Part shown: in pieces, positions 7,617 through 16,451 of the stretch
Layout: each line of letters begins with the position of its first letter
Numbering within the stretch: the stretch's first letter is position 1
Origin: DATBDN01 sp963715995
Lineage (GTDB): Bacteria; Actinomycetota; Thermoleophilia; Solirubrobacterales; Thermoleophilaceae
Reading direction: 5' to 3'
Length of the DNA: 64,000 nt
Assembly (NCBI GenBank): GCA_963715995.1
Contig: OY970283.1
Location: 806,001 to 870,000, forward strand
The notes under the pieces: model-generated
What the model was told of the DNA's origin: nothing
The model's input: only the letters and a program-made list of their open reading frames with translations
The model's database searches: none
Position numbers and translations under genes: made by a program

Positions 7617-9016
7617 GAGCGCGACTCGGTCGCGATCAGGCGAATCTGCGCCCGCCCGTTGCGGCGCTCGACGCCGAACACCACGCGGCCCGTGATCGGC
7701 GGGCGGCCGCGGCGCTCGACCGTGAAGCGGGCCTCGGCGCGCCCGGCGCTGCCGGAGGCCACCGTCAGGCCGCTCAGCCTGTACGCGGTCGTGGCCTGCG
7801 CGCGGAACTGGCTGCGGTAGGCGGCCACGACGGCGCTGCGCCCGCGCTGGAGGTCCGACGCCGACACGCGCTGGACGTCCGGCGAGAGCAGGCGCCCGAG
7901 CGCGCGCGTGTCCTCGTGCGCGTAGGCAGTCGCGAAGCCCTTCGCCGCGCCCGCCACGTCGTCGTCTGAGAGCGGCCGGTTGGGGTCCGAGCTGCCGCCG
8001 GAGAGCGCGACCGCCGTCACCACGAGCGCGATCACCAGCAGCCCGCCGATCACGGCGAGCTCGATCACGAGGTTGCGGCGGCGGTTCTCCTTGAGCGGGA
8101 TCACGCGCGCGGTGGGAGGCTCGAGCGCCCGCGTCGGCGGCAGCGGCGCCGCCTCGCCGCGCGCGACCGAGTGCCCGAGCTCGCGCGTGGTCTGCCCGTG
8201 CGCCGCCGCCTGGGCTGCACGGCCGAGGTCGCCGGCCGACGGGTAGCGGCGCTCGGGGTCCTTCTCGAGCGCCCGCGCGAGCACGTCGTCGAACTCGTCC
8301 GGCACGCCCGGCCGGTCGCCTACGAGCGGGGGCGGGGACTCCAGATGCGCCGTGATCGTGGCCGCCGCGGTCGTGCGGTGGAACGGCGGGCCGCCCGTCA
8401 GCACCGTGTAGAGCAGGCAGCCGAGCGCGTAGACGTCGCTGCGCGCATCCGCCCGCTGGCCGCGCAGCTGCTCGGGCGACATGAAGTCGACCGTGCCGAG
8501 CCGCTCGTCGGTGTCGGTCAGCCGCGCGTCGGCAGCGACCGTGCGCGTGAGCCCGAAGTCGCTCAGGTAGACGTGGCTCCCCGACAGCAGCACGTTCGCG
8601 GGCTTGACGTCGCGGTGCACCAGGCCTGCTCCGTGCGCGGCGTCGAGCGCCTGCGCAACCTGGCCGACCACGTCCGCCGCAGCGGCGGCGGGCAGAGGGC
8701 CGTCCCGCCGCAGCCGCTCCTGGAGGTCCGTTCCGTCGACGTAGCGCGTGGCCAGGTAGAGCTGGCCGTCGATCTCGCCCGCTGCGTAGACCGGGATCAC
8801 ATTCGGATGGTCGATCGCCGCGGTCAGCTGGGCCTCGCGTTCGAAGCGGCCCCGGAAGCTCGGGTCGGCGGCGCGATCGTCGGCGATCAGCTTGATCGCG
8901 ACCGGGCGGTTCAGCCGCCTGTCGGTCGCCAGGTAGACCACGCCCATGCCGCCACGGCCGATCAGGCGCTCGATGCGCCAGTCGCCGAAATCGCTGCCGG
9001 GGGAGAGCTCCCTCAC
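7613..9016 (-). CDS. Transmembrane serine/threonine protein kinase (PknB-like)
   Basis: A 467-residue receptor-like kinase. The glycine loop GRGGMGVVYLA lies at 20-30, the ATP-anchoring lysine in VAIKLI at about K42, the catalytic loop HRDVKPANVLL at 134-144 (D136), DFG at 153-155 and SPEQL in the activation segment. A proline-rich juxtamembrane stretch leads to one transmembrane helix at about 315-338. The extracytoplasmic C-terminal ~125 residues look like an NTF2/SnoaL-type alpha+beta domain rather than PASTA repeats. The gene overlaps the convergent PASTA lipoprotein by 4 bases. All catalytic residues are present, so it should be active. Confidence 0.92.
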   Translation of the reverse strand: MRELSPGSDFGDWRIERLIGRGGMGVVYLATDRRLNRPVAIKLIADDRAADPSFRGRFEREAQLTAAIDHPNVIPVYAAGEIDGQLYLATRYVDGTDLQERLRRDGPLPAAAAADVVGQVAQALDAAHGAGLVHRDVKPANVLLSGSHVYLSDFGLTRTVAADARLTDTDERLGTVDFMSPEQLRGQRADARSDVYALGCLLYTVLTGGPPFHRTTAAATITAHLESPPPLVGDRPGVPDEFDDVLARALEKDPERRYPSAGDLGRAAQAAAHGQTTRELGHSVARGEAAPLPPTRALEPPTARVIPLKENRRRNLVIELAVIGGLLVIALVVTAVALSGGSSDPNRPLSDDDVAGAAKGFATAYAHEDTRALGRLLSPDVQRVSASDLQRGRSAVVAAYRSQFRAQATTAYRLSGLTVASGSAGRAEARFTVERRGRPPITGRVVFGVERRNGRAQIRLIATESRS

Positions 9017-9053
9017 ACCGCCGAGTGTGGCGCGGCGGGCGCCGTCTCGACGG

Positions 9054-10430
9054 TCAGCGCTTGCGCGTGACGGTCTCGCAGCCCTTGACGCGGTCCTTGC
9101 GATCGACTGTCGCCCGGTCGCGACCCTTGCCGCAGTCGATCGTCTCCTTCACGCCGTTGTGGGCGTTGACGACGTCGTTGCCGGTGCCGCCGCTGTAGCT
9201 GTTCTTGCCCGAGCCACCCGTGAGCTTGTCGTTGCCGGGACCACCGGTGAGCTTGTCGTTGCCGGGACCACCGGTGAGCTTGTCGTTGCCGGCGCCACCG
9301 CTCAGGGTGTCGTCGCCCGGGCCGCCCGAGAGGCAGTCGTCGCCGGCGCCACCCGAGAGCTTGTCGTTGCCGGCCAGGCCCGTCAGCAGATCGCCGAGCG
9401 GCGTGCCGGTGAGCTTGTCCGCCTTGGCTCCGCCCGACTGCGGGTTGGCGCAGGCGCCGGGTTTCAGGTCGGACGGGTCACAGGCAGCGCCGATGTGATC
9501 GCCGTCCTTGTCGGCCTGGTCGGGGTTGGCCACCGTGGGACAGTTGTCGCTCGCGTCGAGGACTCCGTCGCCGTCGGTATCAGCCGGGGCAGAGTTGTCG
9601 ACGGTGTCGCAGGCGTTGCCCTGGCCGTCCCCGTCGCTGTCGGCCTGATCGGGGTTGGCCACTCCTCGGCAGTTGTCGCTCGAATCGACGACGCCGTCGT
9701 TGTCCAGGTCGGGGTCACAGGCGTCACCGATCCCGTCGCCATCGCCGTCCGCCTGGGTCGGGTTCGCGTTGGACGGGCAGTTGTCGCACACGTCACCCCG
9801 GCCGTCTCCGTCGCTGTCCTTCTGGTTCGCGTTGGCCACGGCAGAGCAGTTGTCGCCCGTGTCATCGGGGCGTCCATCGTGGTCGTTGTCGGATTCGAGC
9901 GTGGCCGCGATGTTCGAGCGGCGGCCGCCGAACGAACCCGTCGCGGTGGCGGTGTCGCCCGCGGCAGTCGACGAGAGCGAAGCGTCCGCGTTGTCGCCGG
10001 GATCGCCGGTGGACCAGACCCCTGTCGAGTTGCCCGTCACGAAGCCGAGAATCCAGCCTGGCTGCACGGGCAACGCTGCCGCGACGGTGTTGAGCTTGCC
10101 GGGCATGACCGCCTTGCTCACGTTCACCTCGATGTCGTACTGGCTCCCGCCGAGGCTCTTGGCGAGCAGCATGTGGTGGCTGCCGCTGTCGGCGGAGCCC
10201 GAGTTGAAGCTCCACTGAGTCAGGATCCAGGTTCCGGCCGGAACCGCGTAGCCCGTGGTGCCGGGCGCGGTGCTGGCCTGGATCCCATCGCAGTTGCCGC
10301 AGGTCATGCCTGGTCCAACCATGGCGTTTGGTGCAACCTGGCCGATCTGGACCGTGGTAGCCCGCGCGACCGCGGGCCCGAGCGTCAGCGTGAGCACGAC
10401 CAGCAGGGCTAGCGGCAGGGGTTTGCGCAA
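9054..10430 (-). CDS. Secreted calcium-binding protein with thrombospondin type-3 and RTX-like repeats
   Basis: 458 residues. A clear signal peptide (MRKPLPLALLVVLTLTLGPA, then VARA) is followed by a ~160-residue beta-rich domain of unknown role. Next come about five thrombospondin type-3 repeats (units such as DSDGDGRGDVCDNCP), rich in Asp and paired Cys. The last third carries at least six RTX-type nonapeptides (GNDKLTGGP), which form a calcium beta-roll. At DNA level three 27-bp RTX units around 9220-9290 are nearly identical, so the array can change length by recombination. It is probably an exported adhesin or surface protein. No protease or toxin domain is seen. Confidence 0.85.
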   Translation of the reverse strand: MRKPLPLALLVVLTLTLGPAVARATTVQIGQVAPNAMVGPGMTCGNCDGIQASTAPGTTGYAVPAGTWILTQWSFNSGSADSGSHHMLLAKSLGGSQYDIEVNVSKAVMPGKLNTVAAALPVQPGWILGFVTGNSTGVWSTGDPGDNADASLSSTAAGDTATATGSFGGRRSNIAATLESDNDHDGRPDDTGDNCSAVANANQKDSDGDGRGDVCDNCPSNANPTQADGDGDGIGDACDPDLDNDGVVDSSDNCRGVANPDQADSDGDGQGNACDTVDNSAPADTDGDGVLDASDNCPTVANPDQADKDGDHIGAACDPSDLKPGACANPQSGGAKADKLTGTPLGDLLTGLAGNDKLSGGAGDDCLSGGPGDDTLSGGAGNDKLTGGPGNDKLTGGPGNDKLTGGSGKNSYSGGTGNDVVNAHNGVKETIDCGKGRDRATVDRKDRVKGCETVTRKR

Positions 10431-10537
10431 ACGGCTCTTGCTCGACCGTAGTCGAACTCACCGGCGCGTGGGCGAGCGTACCGCGGGAAAAACCCTAATC
10501 CCTATAAATCCGGTCGACTTTTGCTACTTTACGTCAC

Positions 10538-11479
10538 GTGCTTCGAATCGACGTGCATCAGCACCTGTGGAGTGAGCCGCTCGTAGAGGCGCTCGCAGCA
10601 CGCAGGGAGCCGCCGTACGTCAGCCGTCATGGGCGTGTCTGGGAGCTGCACCTGGCCAGCGAGGCGCCGTGCACCATCGACATCGACGGCGATGCGGTGA
10701 ACACGCGCGAGGCACTCGTCCATCTCGACGGCCTGGACGTGGCGATGATCTCCCTGTCGACCGTGCTCGGGACCGAAGGGCTGCCTGGCGACGAGGCACA
10801 GCCATTGCTCGACGCCTATCACGACTCGCTCGGCGAGCTGCCGCGTTCGTTTGCCGGCTGGGGGGCCGTCCCATGGCGCGAGGCGTCTGCCGAGGACCTC
10901 GACCAGGTGCTCGCGCGCGGCTACGCCGGCGTCTCCATACCGGCGGGCGCGCTGGCCAGCCCAGCGGGGCTCGAGCGGGTCGGGCCGCTGCTGGAGCAGC
11001 TCCAGAGCCGGGCGGCAGCGCTCTTCGTCCACCCGGGGCCTGATCCGTTCGGATCACCCGATGTGTTCGCCGATGGGCCGAGCTGGTTCCCCGCGATGAC
11101 TTCCTACGTCGCTTCGATGAACGCCGCCTGGCACTCATTCGTCGTCGCTGGGCGCAAGCAGCTGCCCGAGCTGCGCGTGGTGTTCGCGATGCTCGCCGGG
11201 CTTGCCCCGCTGCACCTCGAGCGGCTGGCTGCCCGCGGTGGCCCGGCGCGGCGTGCGTACGACACGGGGATCTTCTACGACACGTCCTCCTACGGCGTGC
11301 GCGCGATCGACTCGATGGTGCGCGTGGTCGGCATCGACCAGCTGCTGCACGGCTCAGACCGCCCGGTGGTCGCGCCGCCCGCCGCGCCGGGCCCGCTCGG
11401 TGCTGCGGCGTGGGAGGCCATCACCCGCACCAACCCGGCGCAGCTTTTCGGCGCGCGCCGTCAGGCGGTGGCGGCTTGA
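10538..11479 (+). CDS. Amidohydrolase-family metal-dependent hydrolase
   Basis: 313 residues starting at GTG 10538. The N-terminus reads MLRIDVHQHLW, with His7 and His9 forming the HxH metal motif of the TIM-barrel amidohydrolases. Later HPGPDP, a domain reading YDTSSYG, and LHGSDRPV near residue 285 (the metal-binding Asp) agree with the ACMSD/2-pyrone-dicarboxylate-lactonase-like branch. Its stop overlaps the TTG start of the next gene (TTGA), so it is coupled to a cysteine-dioxygenase-like cupin. The substrate is unknown. It is divergent from the RTX protein across an AT-rich gap. Confidence 0.8.
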   Translation: MLRIDVHQHLWSEPLVEALAARREPPYVSRHGRVWELHLASEAPCTIDIDGDAVNTREALVHLDGLDVAMISLSTVLGTEGLPGDEAQPLLDAYHDSLGELPRSFAGWGAVPWREASAEDLDQVLARGYAGVSIPAGALASPAGLERVGPLLEQLQSRAAALFVHPGPDPFGSPDVFADGPSWFPAMTSYVASMNAAWHSFVVAGRKQLPELRVVFAMLAGLAPLHLERLAARGGPARRAYDTGIFYDTSSYGVRAIDSMVRVVGIDQLLHGSDRPVVAPPAAPGPLGAAAWEAITRTNPAQLFGARRQAVAA

Positions 11480-11979
11480 CCGCGCAGCTCGCGCCCCCCG
11501 AGCTCGCGCTCACCACCTCCGAGCTGCGCGCGCTCGCGCGGGAGCTGCGGGAGCGGCGCGATCTCTGGGAGCCGCTCGTGCACCACACGCCTGAGCAGCG
11601 CAACTACGAGCTGCTGCGCCACGACGAGCGCGTGATGGCGTGGGTCATCTCGTGGATGGACGATCACGACACGGGCTTCCACGACCACGACGTGTCGGCC
11701 GGGGCGGTCGCCGTCGCCCGCGGTCGCATCCGCGAGGAGCGACTGTGCGTCGGTCGCGAGCCGGTTTCACGTGTCTACAGCGCCGGCGGCGTGGTCGACT
11801 TCAACGCGTCGGACATCCATCGCGTCAGCCACGAGCCCGGCGAGCCGGCCGTCACGATCCACGTCTACTCACCGCCGCTGTGGCGGATGGGCGCCTACGT
11901 GGTGGAGCCGGGCGGCACGCTCAGGCGCGAGTCGCTCTCCTACGCGGAGGAGCTGCGCCCCCTGGTCGCCACCCCGTAG
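11476..11979 (+). CDS. Cysteine dioxygenase-like cupin
   Basis: About 167 residues. The core GFHDHDVSAGAVAVARG contains the iron ligands His69 and His71, and DIHRVSHE supplies the third His near 114 or 119. This is the arrangement of type I cysteine dioxygenases and related thiol dioxygenases, which oxidise cysteine or 3-mercaptopropionate to sulfinates. TTG 11476 overlaps the amidohydrolase stop, suggesting translational coupling. A longer upstream ATG reading is rejected because it would lie inside the amidohydrolase. The pairing implies a small catabolic operon, but the substrate is not known. Confidence 0.8.
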   Translation: MTAQLAPPELALTTSELRALARELRERRDLWEPLVHHTPEQRNYELLRHDERVMAWVISWMDDHDTGFHDHDVSAGAVAVARGRIREERLCVGREPVSRVYSAGGVVDFNASDIHRVSHEPGEPAVTIHVYSPPLWRMGAYVVEPGGTLRRESLSYAEELRPLVATP

Positions 11980-12366
11980 TCAGGGGCGCACGAGGCGCTC
12001 GAACAGGGCGTCGAGCTCGTGCTCGCCGTCCTCGCAGACACCGGTGTGGACCTCGGAGGGCTGCACGATCGTGGAGCTGGGCGCGCTGAGGGCGCCGAAG
12101 CGCTCGGACTCCGGCAGGGCCGCGATTGGGCCGCCGGCGGGGTCGCCTTCGGCGATCGCAACGAGCGACGACAGGTGCTGTTCGAGTGCGCCGACGTCGA
12201 GCTCGGGCGCGATCGCCCGCACGCGCCCGGCGTCGACCGCCACGCGCGCGCCGATGAACTTGCGCTCGGGCGAATAGAGGACGACGCCCACGTTCACGCG
12301 CTCGCCGCGCTCGACGTTCGGCACCACGCGCAGGACGGTGTACTGGAACGCCTTACGCGCGGGCAC
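11980..12366 (-). CDS. DUF3037 family protein
   Basis: About 128 residues. FQYTVLRVVPNVERGERVNV followed by GVVLYSPE is the hallmark opening of DUF3037, a family with no known biochemical role. GTG 12366 is chosen because the N-terminus then begins right before this signature; the gene overlaps the end of the HipA-like kinase gene by 14 bases, so they are co-translated. DUF3037 genes are commonly found beside HipA-like kinase genes. The pair may work as a kinase plus accessory or antidote, but this is inference. Confidence 0.75.
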   Translation of the reverse strand: MPARKAFQYTVLRVVPNVERGERVNVGVVLYSPERKFIGARVAVDAGRVRAIAPELDVGALEQHLSSLVAIAEGDPAGGPIAALPESERFGALSAPSSTIVQPSEVHTGVCEDGEHELDALFERLVRP

Positions 12367-13096
12367 GCTCGGCCTCCTCGATCCACGGCCGCGGCGCCAC
12401 GAGCCGCTCGCGCAGGAAGCTCTCGATCGCCTCGCCGCGATCGCTTCCGAACCACTCCTGCGGGACGCTCGCCACGGCAGCCGGCGCCGCCGTTGCAGCC
12501 GCATCGGCCAGGCGCTCGTCGGCCTCGGCGATCGATCCCGCGCCAGGCAGCAGCACGTGCTCGGCGATCAGGGCGAATGGGTCGCGCGCCGAAGCCTCGA
12601 GGCCAGCCGGTGAGTGCTGCGGGAAGAGCGCCGCGCCGTGGTCGATTAGCCACGTGCGGCCGTGCCAGGTCAGGAGGTTGGGGTTGCGCGGGGTGCGGTC
12701 CAGGTTCATCACGAGCCCGTCGAACCACACGACGTTCGCACAGAAGTCCGGATCGACCGCTGCTGCCGCCGCCGGGCTGAATCCGAGCGCACCGGGCAGG
12801 AAGTCGACGCCGAGGTTCAGCCCGGTGCTCGCGGTCAGCAGGTCCTGGATCTCCGGGTCGGGTTCGGCCACGCCGATCTGAGGGTCGAGCTCGACCAGCA
12901 CGAGCTCCGGCACGGGCAGGCCGAGCGCACGCGCGAGCTCGCCCGCGACCACCTCCGCCACGAGCGCGCCGGGCCCTTGGCCGGCGCCGCGGAACTTGAC
13001 CACGTAGAGGCCGTCGTCGTCGGCCTCGACGAGCCCAGGCAGCGACCCGCCCTCGCGCAGCGGCGTGACGTAGCGGGTTGCGGAGACCGTGCGCAC
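12353..13096 (-). CDS. HipA-like kinase domain protein
   Basis: About 247 residues. ATRYVTPLREGGSLPGLVEA, then YVVKFRGAGQG, supplies a glycine loop and an ATP-binding lysine. WFDGLVMNLDRTPRNPNLL contains the catalytic Asp and Asn, and TWLIDHGAALF the metal-binding Asp, as in HipA/phosphatidylinositol-kinase-like folds. It is shorter than true HipA (~440 residues) and lacks the N-terminal subdomain. GTG 13096 is chosen over an ATG at 13162 because it starts directly at the conserved region. It forms an operon with DUF3037. A toxin role is possible, but there is no HipB-like HTH gene beside it. Confidence 0.75.
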   Translation of the reverse strand: MRTVSATRYVTPLREGGSLPGLVEADDDGLYVVKFRGAGQGPGALVAEVVAGELARALGLPVPELVLVELDPQIGVAEPDPEIQDLLTASTGLNLGVDFLPGALGFSPAAAAAVDPDFCANVVWFDGLVMNLDRTPRNPNLLTWHGRTWLIDHGAALFPQHSPAGLEASARDPFALIAEHVLLPGAGSIAEADERLADAAATAAPAAVASVPQEWFGSDRGEAIESFLRERLVAPRPWIEEAERARA

Positions 13097-13221
13097 TGGG
13101 CGAAATAGTGGCGGCCGCGCAGCGCCGGCCTGCGCGGCCCGCAGGATCGCGCCCGCGGGCACTTACGAAACTCTCACCTCGTACTGATGCTGAGCACACG
13201 CTGCGGGCGGACGATGCCCGC

Positions 13222-13689
13222 ATGACACCACCCAACGCCACATCCCCAGAACGCTTCCGGATCCTTGCGATCGCGAACGAGACGATCGAGGGCGACGAGC
13301 TGCACCGGCTGATCCTGGACCACGCGGCGGGCCGTCGCATCGAAGTCGTAGTCGTGGCGCCCGCGCTCAACACTCGTCTCCGGCACCTGTGCTCGGACGA
13401 AGACCGCGCACGGCGTGACGCGGACCTGCGCCTCGAGCGCACGCTGTACCGCTTGGACGCGGCCGGCCTGCTGGCCTACGGCTGGACCGGCGATGCCGAC
13501 CCGCTCGAGGCGATCGCCGACGCGCTGGCCGTCTTCCCGGCCGACCAGCTGATCATCTCGACGCACCCGGAGGAGCGCTCGAACTGGCTGGCCCGCGACG
13601 TGGTCAGGCGAGCGCGTGAGCGCTTCGGCCTGCCCGTGGCGCACGTCGTCGTCGACGGGGCGCACGCGCGGGTGCTCGTGGCTGCGTGA
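13222..13689 (+). CDS. Usp-like alpha/beta protein of unknown function
   Basis: About 155 residues starting at ATG 13222. It alternates strands and helices: FRILAIANETIEG, IEVVVVAPALNT, ADQLIISTHPEERSNWLARD and LPVAHVVVDG. The order resembles a universal-stress-protein (Rossmann-like) domain. The G-x2-G-x9-G-(S/T) ATP motif of classical UspA is not evident. It stands alone, divergent from the HipA-like gene. Family membership is a moderate-confidence judgement from pattern only. Confidence 0.6.
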   Translation: MTPPNATSPERFRILAIANETIEGDELHRLILDHAAGRRIEVVVVAPALNTRLRHLCSDEDRARRDADLRLERTLYRLDAAGLLAYGWTGDADPLEAIADALAVFPADQLIISTHPEERSNWLARDVVRRARERFGLPVAHVVVDGAHARVLVAA

Positions 13690-13742
13690 TCCTTGAGTGG
13701 GGCGTAGCTCGTCGCTCGGTCCTGCCGCGCCTCGCCTGAAGC

Positions 13743-14393
13743 TCAGGCGCGGGCCACGGCGTCCGCGATAGGCGTGTCGCCCGAGATCAGGTCGAGCGTC
13801 TTGCCGATCGTGCTTGGCGTGTCGAGCACCGCGACCAGCGTCGCCGCCACGTCCGCGCGCGGGATCGAGCCACGCTCGAGCTCGGGCGCGAGCGCGATCA
13901 GGCCCGTACCGGGGTCGTCGGTCAGCCCGCCGGGGCGGATGACCGTCCAGTCGAGGTCGCTTGAGCGCAGCGCCTCGTCGGCCTCGAACTTCGCGCGCAG
14001 GTAGACCTGGAACACATCGTCACCCTCGACGCCAGGCTTGGCGCCCATGGAGCTGACGATGACGTAGCGGCTTGCACCGGCGCTTTTGCAGGCGTCGATC
14101 AGGCGCACGGCGCCATCGCGGTCCATCGTCAGCTTGCGCTCCGCGCCGCTGCCCGGCCCCGCGCCGGCCGCGAACACGGCCCCGTCGGCCCCGGCGATCA
14201 GCTCCGCGAGATCACGCTCGTCGTGCTCGAGGTCGAACACCACCGGCTCGACACCGGCAGCCTCGAGATCGCTGCTCTGAGCGGGGTTACGAATGAGCCC
14301 GCGAACGCGATCGCCCCGCTCGCTCGAGAGCCGCCCGAGCTGGAGGCCGATCTTCCCGTGTGCGCCTGCGATCACCACGTCCATGAGCACCAT
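13743..14393 (-). CDS. NAD(P)H-binding atypical SDR protein
   Basis: 216 residues, or 213 from the more likely ATG at 14384. It begins MDVVIAGAHGKIGLQLGR, the GxxGxxG dinucleotide-binding turn of atypical short-chain dehydrogenases. VFAAGAGPGSGAERKL, then YVIVSSMGAKPG and DWTVIRPGGLTDDPGTG, are typical of the NAD(P)H-binding (YtfG/NmrA-like) branch. No YxxxK catalytic pair is clear, so it may be a redox sensor or a reductase. It is divergent from the SnoaL-like gene. Confidence 0.8.
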   Translation of the reverse strand: MVLMDVVIAGAHGKIGLQLGRLSSERGDRVRGLIRNPAQSSDLEAAGVEPVVFDLEHDERDLAELIAGADGAVFAAGAGPGSGAERKLTMDRDGAVRLIDACKSAGASRYVIVSSMGAKPGVEGDDVFQVYLRAKFEADEALRSSDLDWTVIRPGGLTDDPGTGLIALAPELERGSIPRADVAATLVAVLDTPSTIGKTLDLISGDTPIADAVARA

Positions 14394-14472
14394 TCAACCT
14401 CACACGGCACAGCCGCTCGCCCCGCACCCGCGCGCGGATAGGGTTGCGCGAGCGACCACAGGAGGAGCAGCC

Positions 14473-14865
14473 ATGTCGGAAGGTGCAGATCTGGTCCAGA
14501 CCGCGTACGCGTCGTTCGCGAGCGGCGACGTTCCGGCGGTGATCGGCGTTTTGAGCGAGCGCGTCGAATGGGACGTGAGCACGGTGCTTCCACAGGGCGG
14601 CTCATGGCGCGGCCGCGATGGGGCGGGCGAGTTCTTCCAGGGTCTCGGCGCTGCTTGGGCTGACCTCGTGCTCGACATCGAAGACCTCGTCGACGGTGGC
14701 AACACGATCGTCGCAATCGGTCACGCGGCCGGTCGCCTGCGCGCGGCGGACAACGCGGCAGCCGGCTACTCGTTCGTGCACATGTTCCAGGTGGAGGGCG
14801 GCGAGGTCGTCCGCTTCCGCGAGTGGGGCGATCCGGACGAGGCGCTGCGCGAGCATCTGGCCTGA
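14473..14865 (+). CDS. SnoaL-like / NTF2-fold protein
   Basis: 130 residues from ATG 14473, preceded by a good ribosome-binding site (GGAGGAG). VQTAYASFASGDVPAVIGVL at the N-terminus and FVHMFQVEGGEVVRFREWGD at the C-terminus are typical of the SnoaL-like polyketide-cyclase/NTF2 fold. These proteins are often hydrolases, isomerases or ligand-binding subunits. No neighbour suggests a substrate. The downstream sulfatase-like gene begins 26 bases later and may share the transcript. Confidence 0.75.
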   Translation: MSEGADLVQTAYASFASGDVPAVIGVLSERVEWDVSTVLPQGGSWRGRDGAGEFFQGLGAAWADLVLDIEDLVDGGNTIVAIGHAAGRLRAADNAAAGYSFVHMFQVEGGEVVRFREWGDPDEALREHLA

Positions 14866-14891
14866 GAGGTCGCCGCGCTAGAAATCGCCCG

Positions 14892-16427
14892 ATGCGCACA
14901 GCGGCGGTCCTCGCGACCCTTGTCGCGGTGCTGGGCGGCGCCGAGATCACCAAGCACGACTCGAAGCCGGCACGGCCGCCGATCGTGTTCGTCGTCTTTG
15001 ACGCATTCCCCGAGTCGATGCTGATGAAGCCCGGCGGCGAGATCGACGCCGAGCGCTTCCCCGGCTTCGCCGAGCTGACGCGCGGAGCGACGTGGTATCG
15101 CAACGCGACGACCGTGCACGACAGCACGATCAAGTCGATCCCCGCGATGCTCGATGGCCGCTGGCCCAGCAACAAGCGCCGGCCGGTCTTCGCCGACCAT
15201 CCGGTCAACCTGTTCACGCTCCTGAATCCCACGTACCGGGTCTGGGCCGACGAGGAGGGCACGCAGCTTTGCCCGCGGGCGGTCTGCAAGGAGAAGCCGG
15301 CCCGGCTCCTGTACCTGCTCCACGGCCGGCGCGAGCAGCGCTTCGCCGCGGCGCTCGGGCAGATCGGCGCGCCATCGCCCGACAAGCGACCGGGCCTCTG
15401 GTTCGCGCACGTGCTGCTGCCGCACGAGCCGCTGCGCTTCTTGCCCGACGGCAAGGTGTACGAGGGCGGCGCCGATCCCGAGCCCGGGCTCGACGGCAAC
15501 GAGTCCTTCGACAACGAGTTCCTCACGCATCAGGCCGAGGAGCGGCATCTGCTGCAGGTCGAGTACACCGACACGCTCGTGCGCCAGCTGCTCGCTCGCC
15601 TTCACAAGACCGGGCTCTATGACAAGGCGCTTGTCATCGTGACCGCTGACCATGGAATCTCGTTCCGCGTCAAGGGATCACCCGCGCCGCCCTACAAGCT
15701 GGGCCAGATCGGGTGGCGACGCGACTTGACGACCCACAACGCGCACGATGTCGCCTTCGTTCCGATGTTCGTGAAGGCGCCGGGCCAGAAGGCGGGCGCG
15801 ATCAACGACTCGTGGGTGCGCACGACCGACATCCTCCCGACGATCCTGCGTGCGGCTCATCTGAAGCGGATGCCCACGGGGCTGGCCGGCAAGCCGCTGG
15901 GGGTGAAGCGGCGAGTGCCGGGCACCCTCCACGTGCTGACCAACCTCGGCAAGACCGTGACGCTCGACCCACCGACGTTGGACCGCCGCCGTGCCGCGAC
16001 CGTCGTGCGACGCGCACGGCGTTTCAGCACAGGTGCCGACGTGGATCGCATCTTCCGAGTGGGGCCCGGCACCGCGCTGATCAGCCGCACCGTCAGCTCG
16101 CTAGGCCACGCGGGCCGCGCCCGAGCGTCCGCGCGCTTCTGGGGCGCGCGCCGCTTCCTCGACGTCGACCTGCACGGCCACGAGATCCCCTCGAACGTGA
16201 TCGGCACCCTGCCCGGGTCCCGTCGCGGCGACCACGATCTGGCGGTGGCGGTCAACGGCCGCATCGCGGCGGTGGGCCGCAGTGTCAAGCCGATCGGAAA
16301 GCTGGGCCTGGAGTTCTCGCTGCTGGTCCCGGAGTCGGCATTCCGGCAGGGCTATAACGAGGTACGGCTGTACGAGGTGATGCACGGTTCGCGCCTGGTC
16401 GAGCTCGGGCGCACGCCGCGGAGGTAA
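14892..16427 (+). CDS. Sulfatase-like hydrolase/transferase (alkaline phosphatase superfamily)
   Basis: 511 residues with an N-terminal hydrophobic anchor or signal (residues 1-18). PPIVFVVFDAFPESML provides the first metal Asp. ATTVHDSTIKSIPAMLDG provides the candidate threonine/serine nucleophile, with no Cys-x-Pro-x-Arg formylglycine motif, so it is unlikely to be a true sulfatase. ADHGISF and HNAHDVAFVPMFVKAPG supply the remaining metal ligands. The family includes lipid-linked phosphotransferases acting on wall glycopolymers. A C-terminal ~150-residue beta-rich domain follows the catalytic domain. Membrane-facing and probably extracytoplasmic. Confidence 0.8.
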   Translation: MRTAAVLATLVAVLGGAEITKHDSKPARPPIVFVVFDAFPESMLMKPGGEIDAERFPGFAELTRGATWYRNATTVHDSTIKSIPAMLDGRWPSNKRRPVFADHPVNLFTLLNPTYRVWADEEGTQLCPRAVCKEKPARLLYLLHGRREQRFAAALGQIGAPSPDKRPGLWFAHVLLPHEPLRFLPDGKVYEGGADPEPGLDGNESFDNEFLTHQAEERHLLQVEYTDTLVRQLLARLHKTGLYDKALVIVTADHGISFRVKGSPAPPYKLGQIGWRRDLTTHNAHDVAFVPMFVKAPGQKAGAINDSWVRTTDILPTILRAAHLKRMPTGLAGKPLGVKRRVPGTLHVLTNLGKTVTLDPPTLDRRRAATVVRRARRFSTGADVDRIFRVGPGTALISRTVSSLGHAGRARASARFWGARRFLDVDLHGHEIPSNVIGTLPGSRRGDHDLAVAVNGRIAAVGRSVKPIGKLGLEFSLLVPESAFRQGYNEVRLYEVMHGSRLVELGRTPRR

Positions 16428-16451
16428 ACCGGGAAGAGAGGAGAGTGCGCA

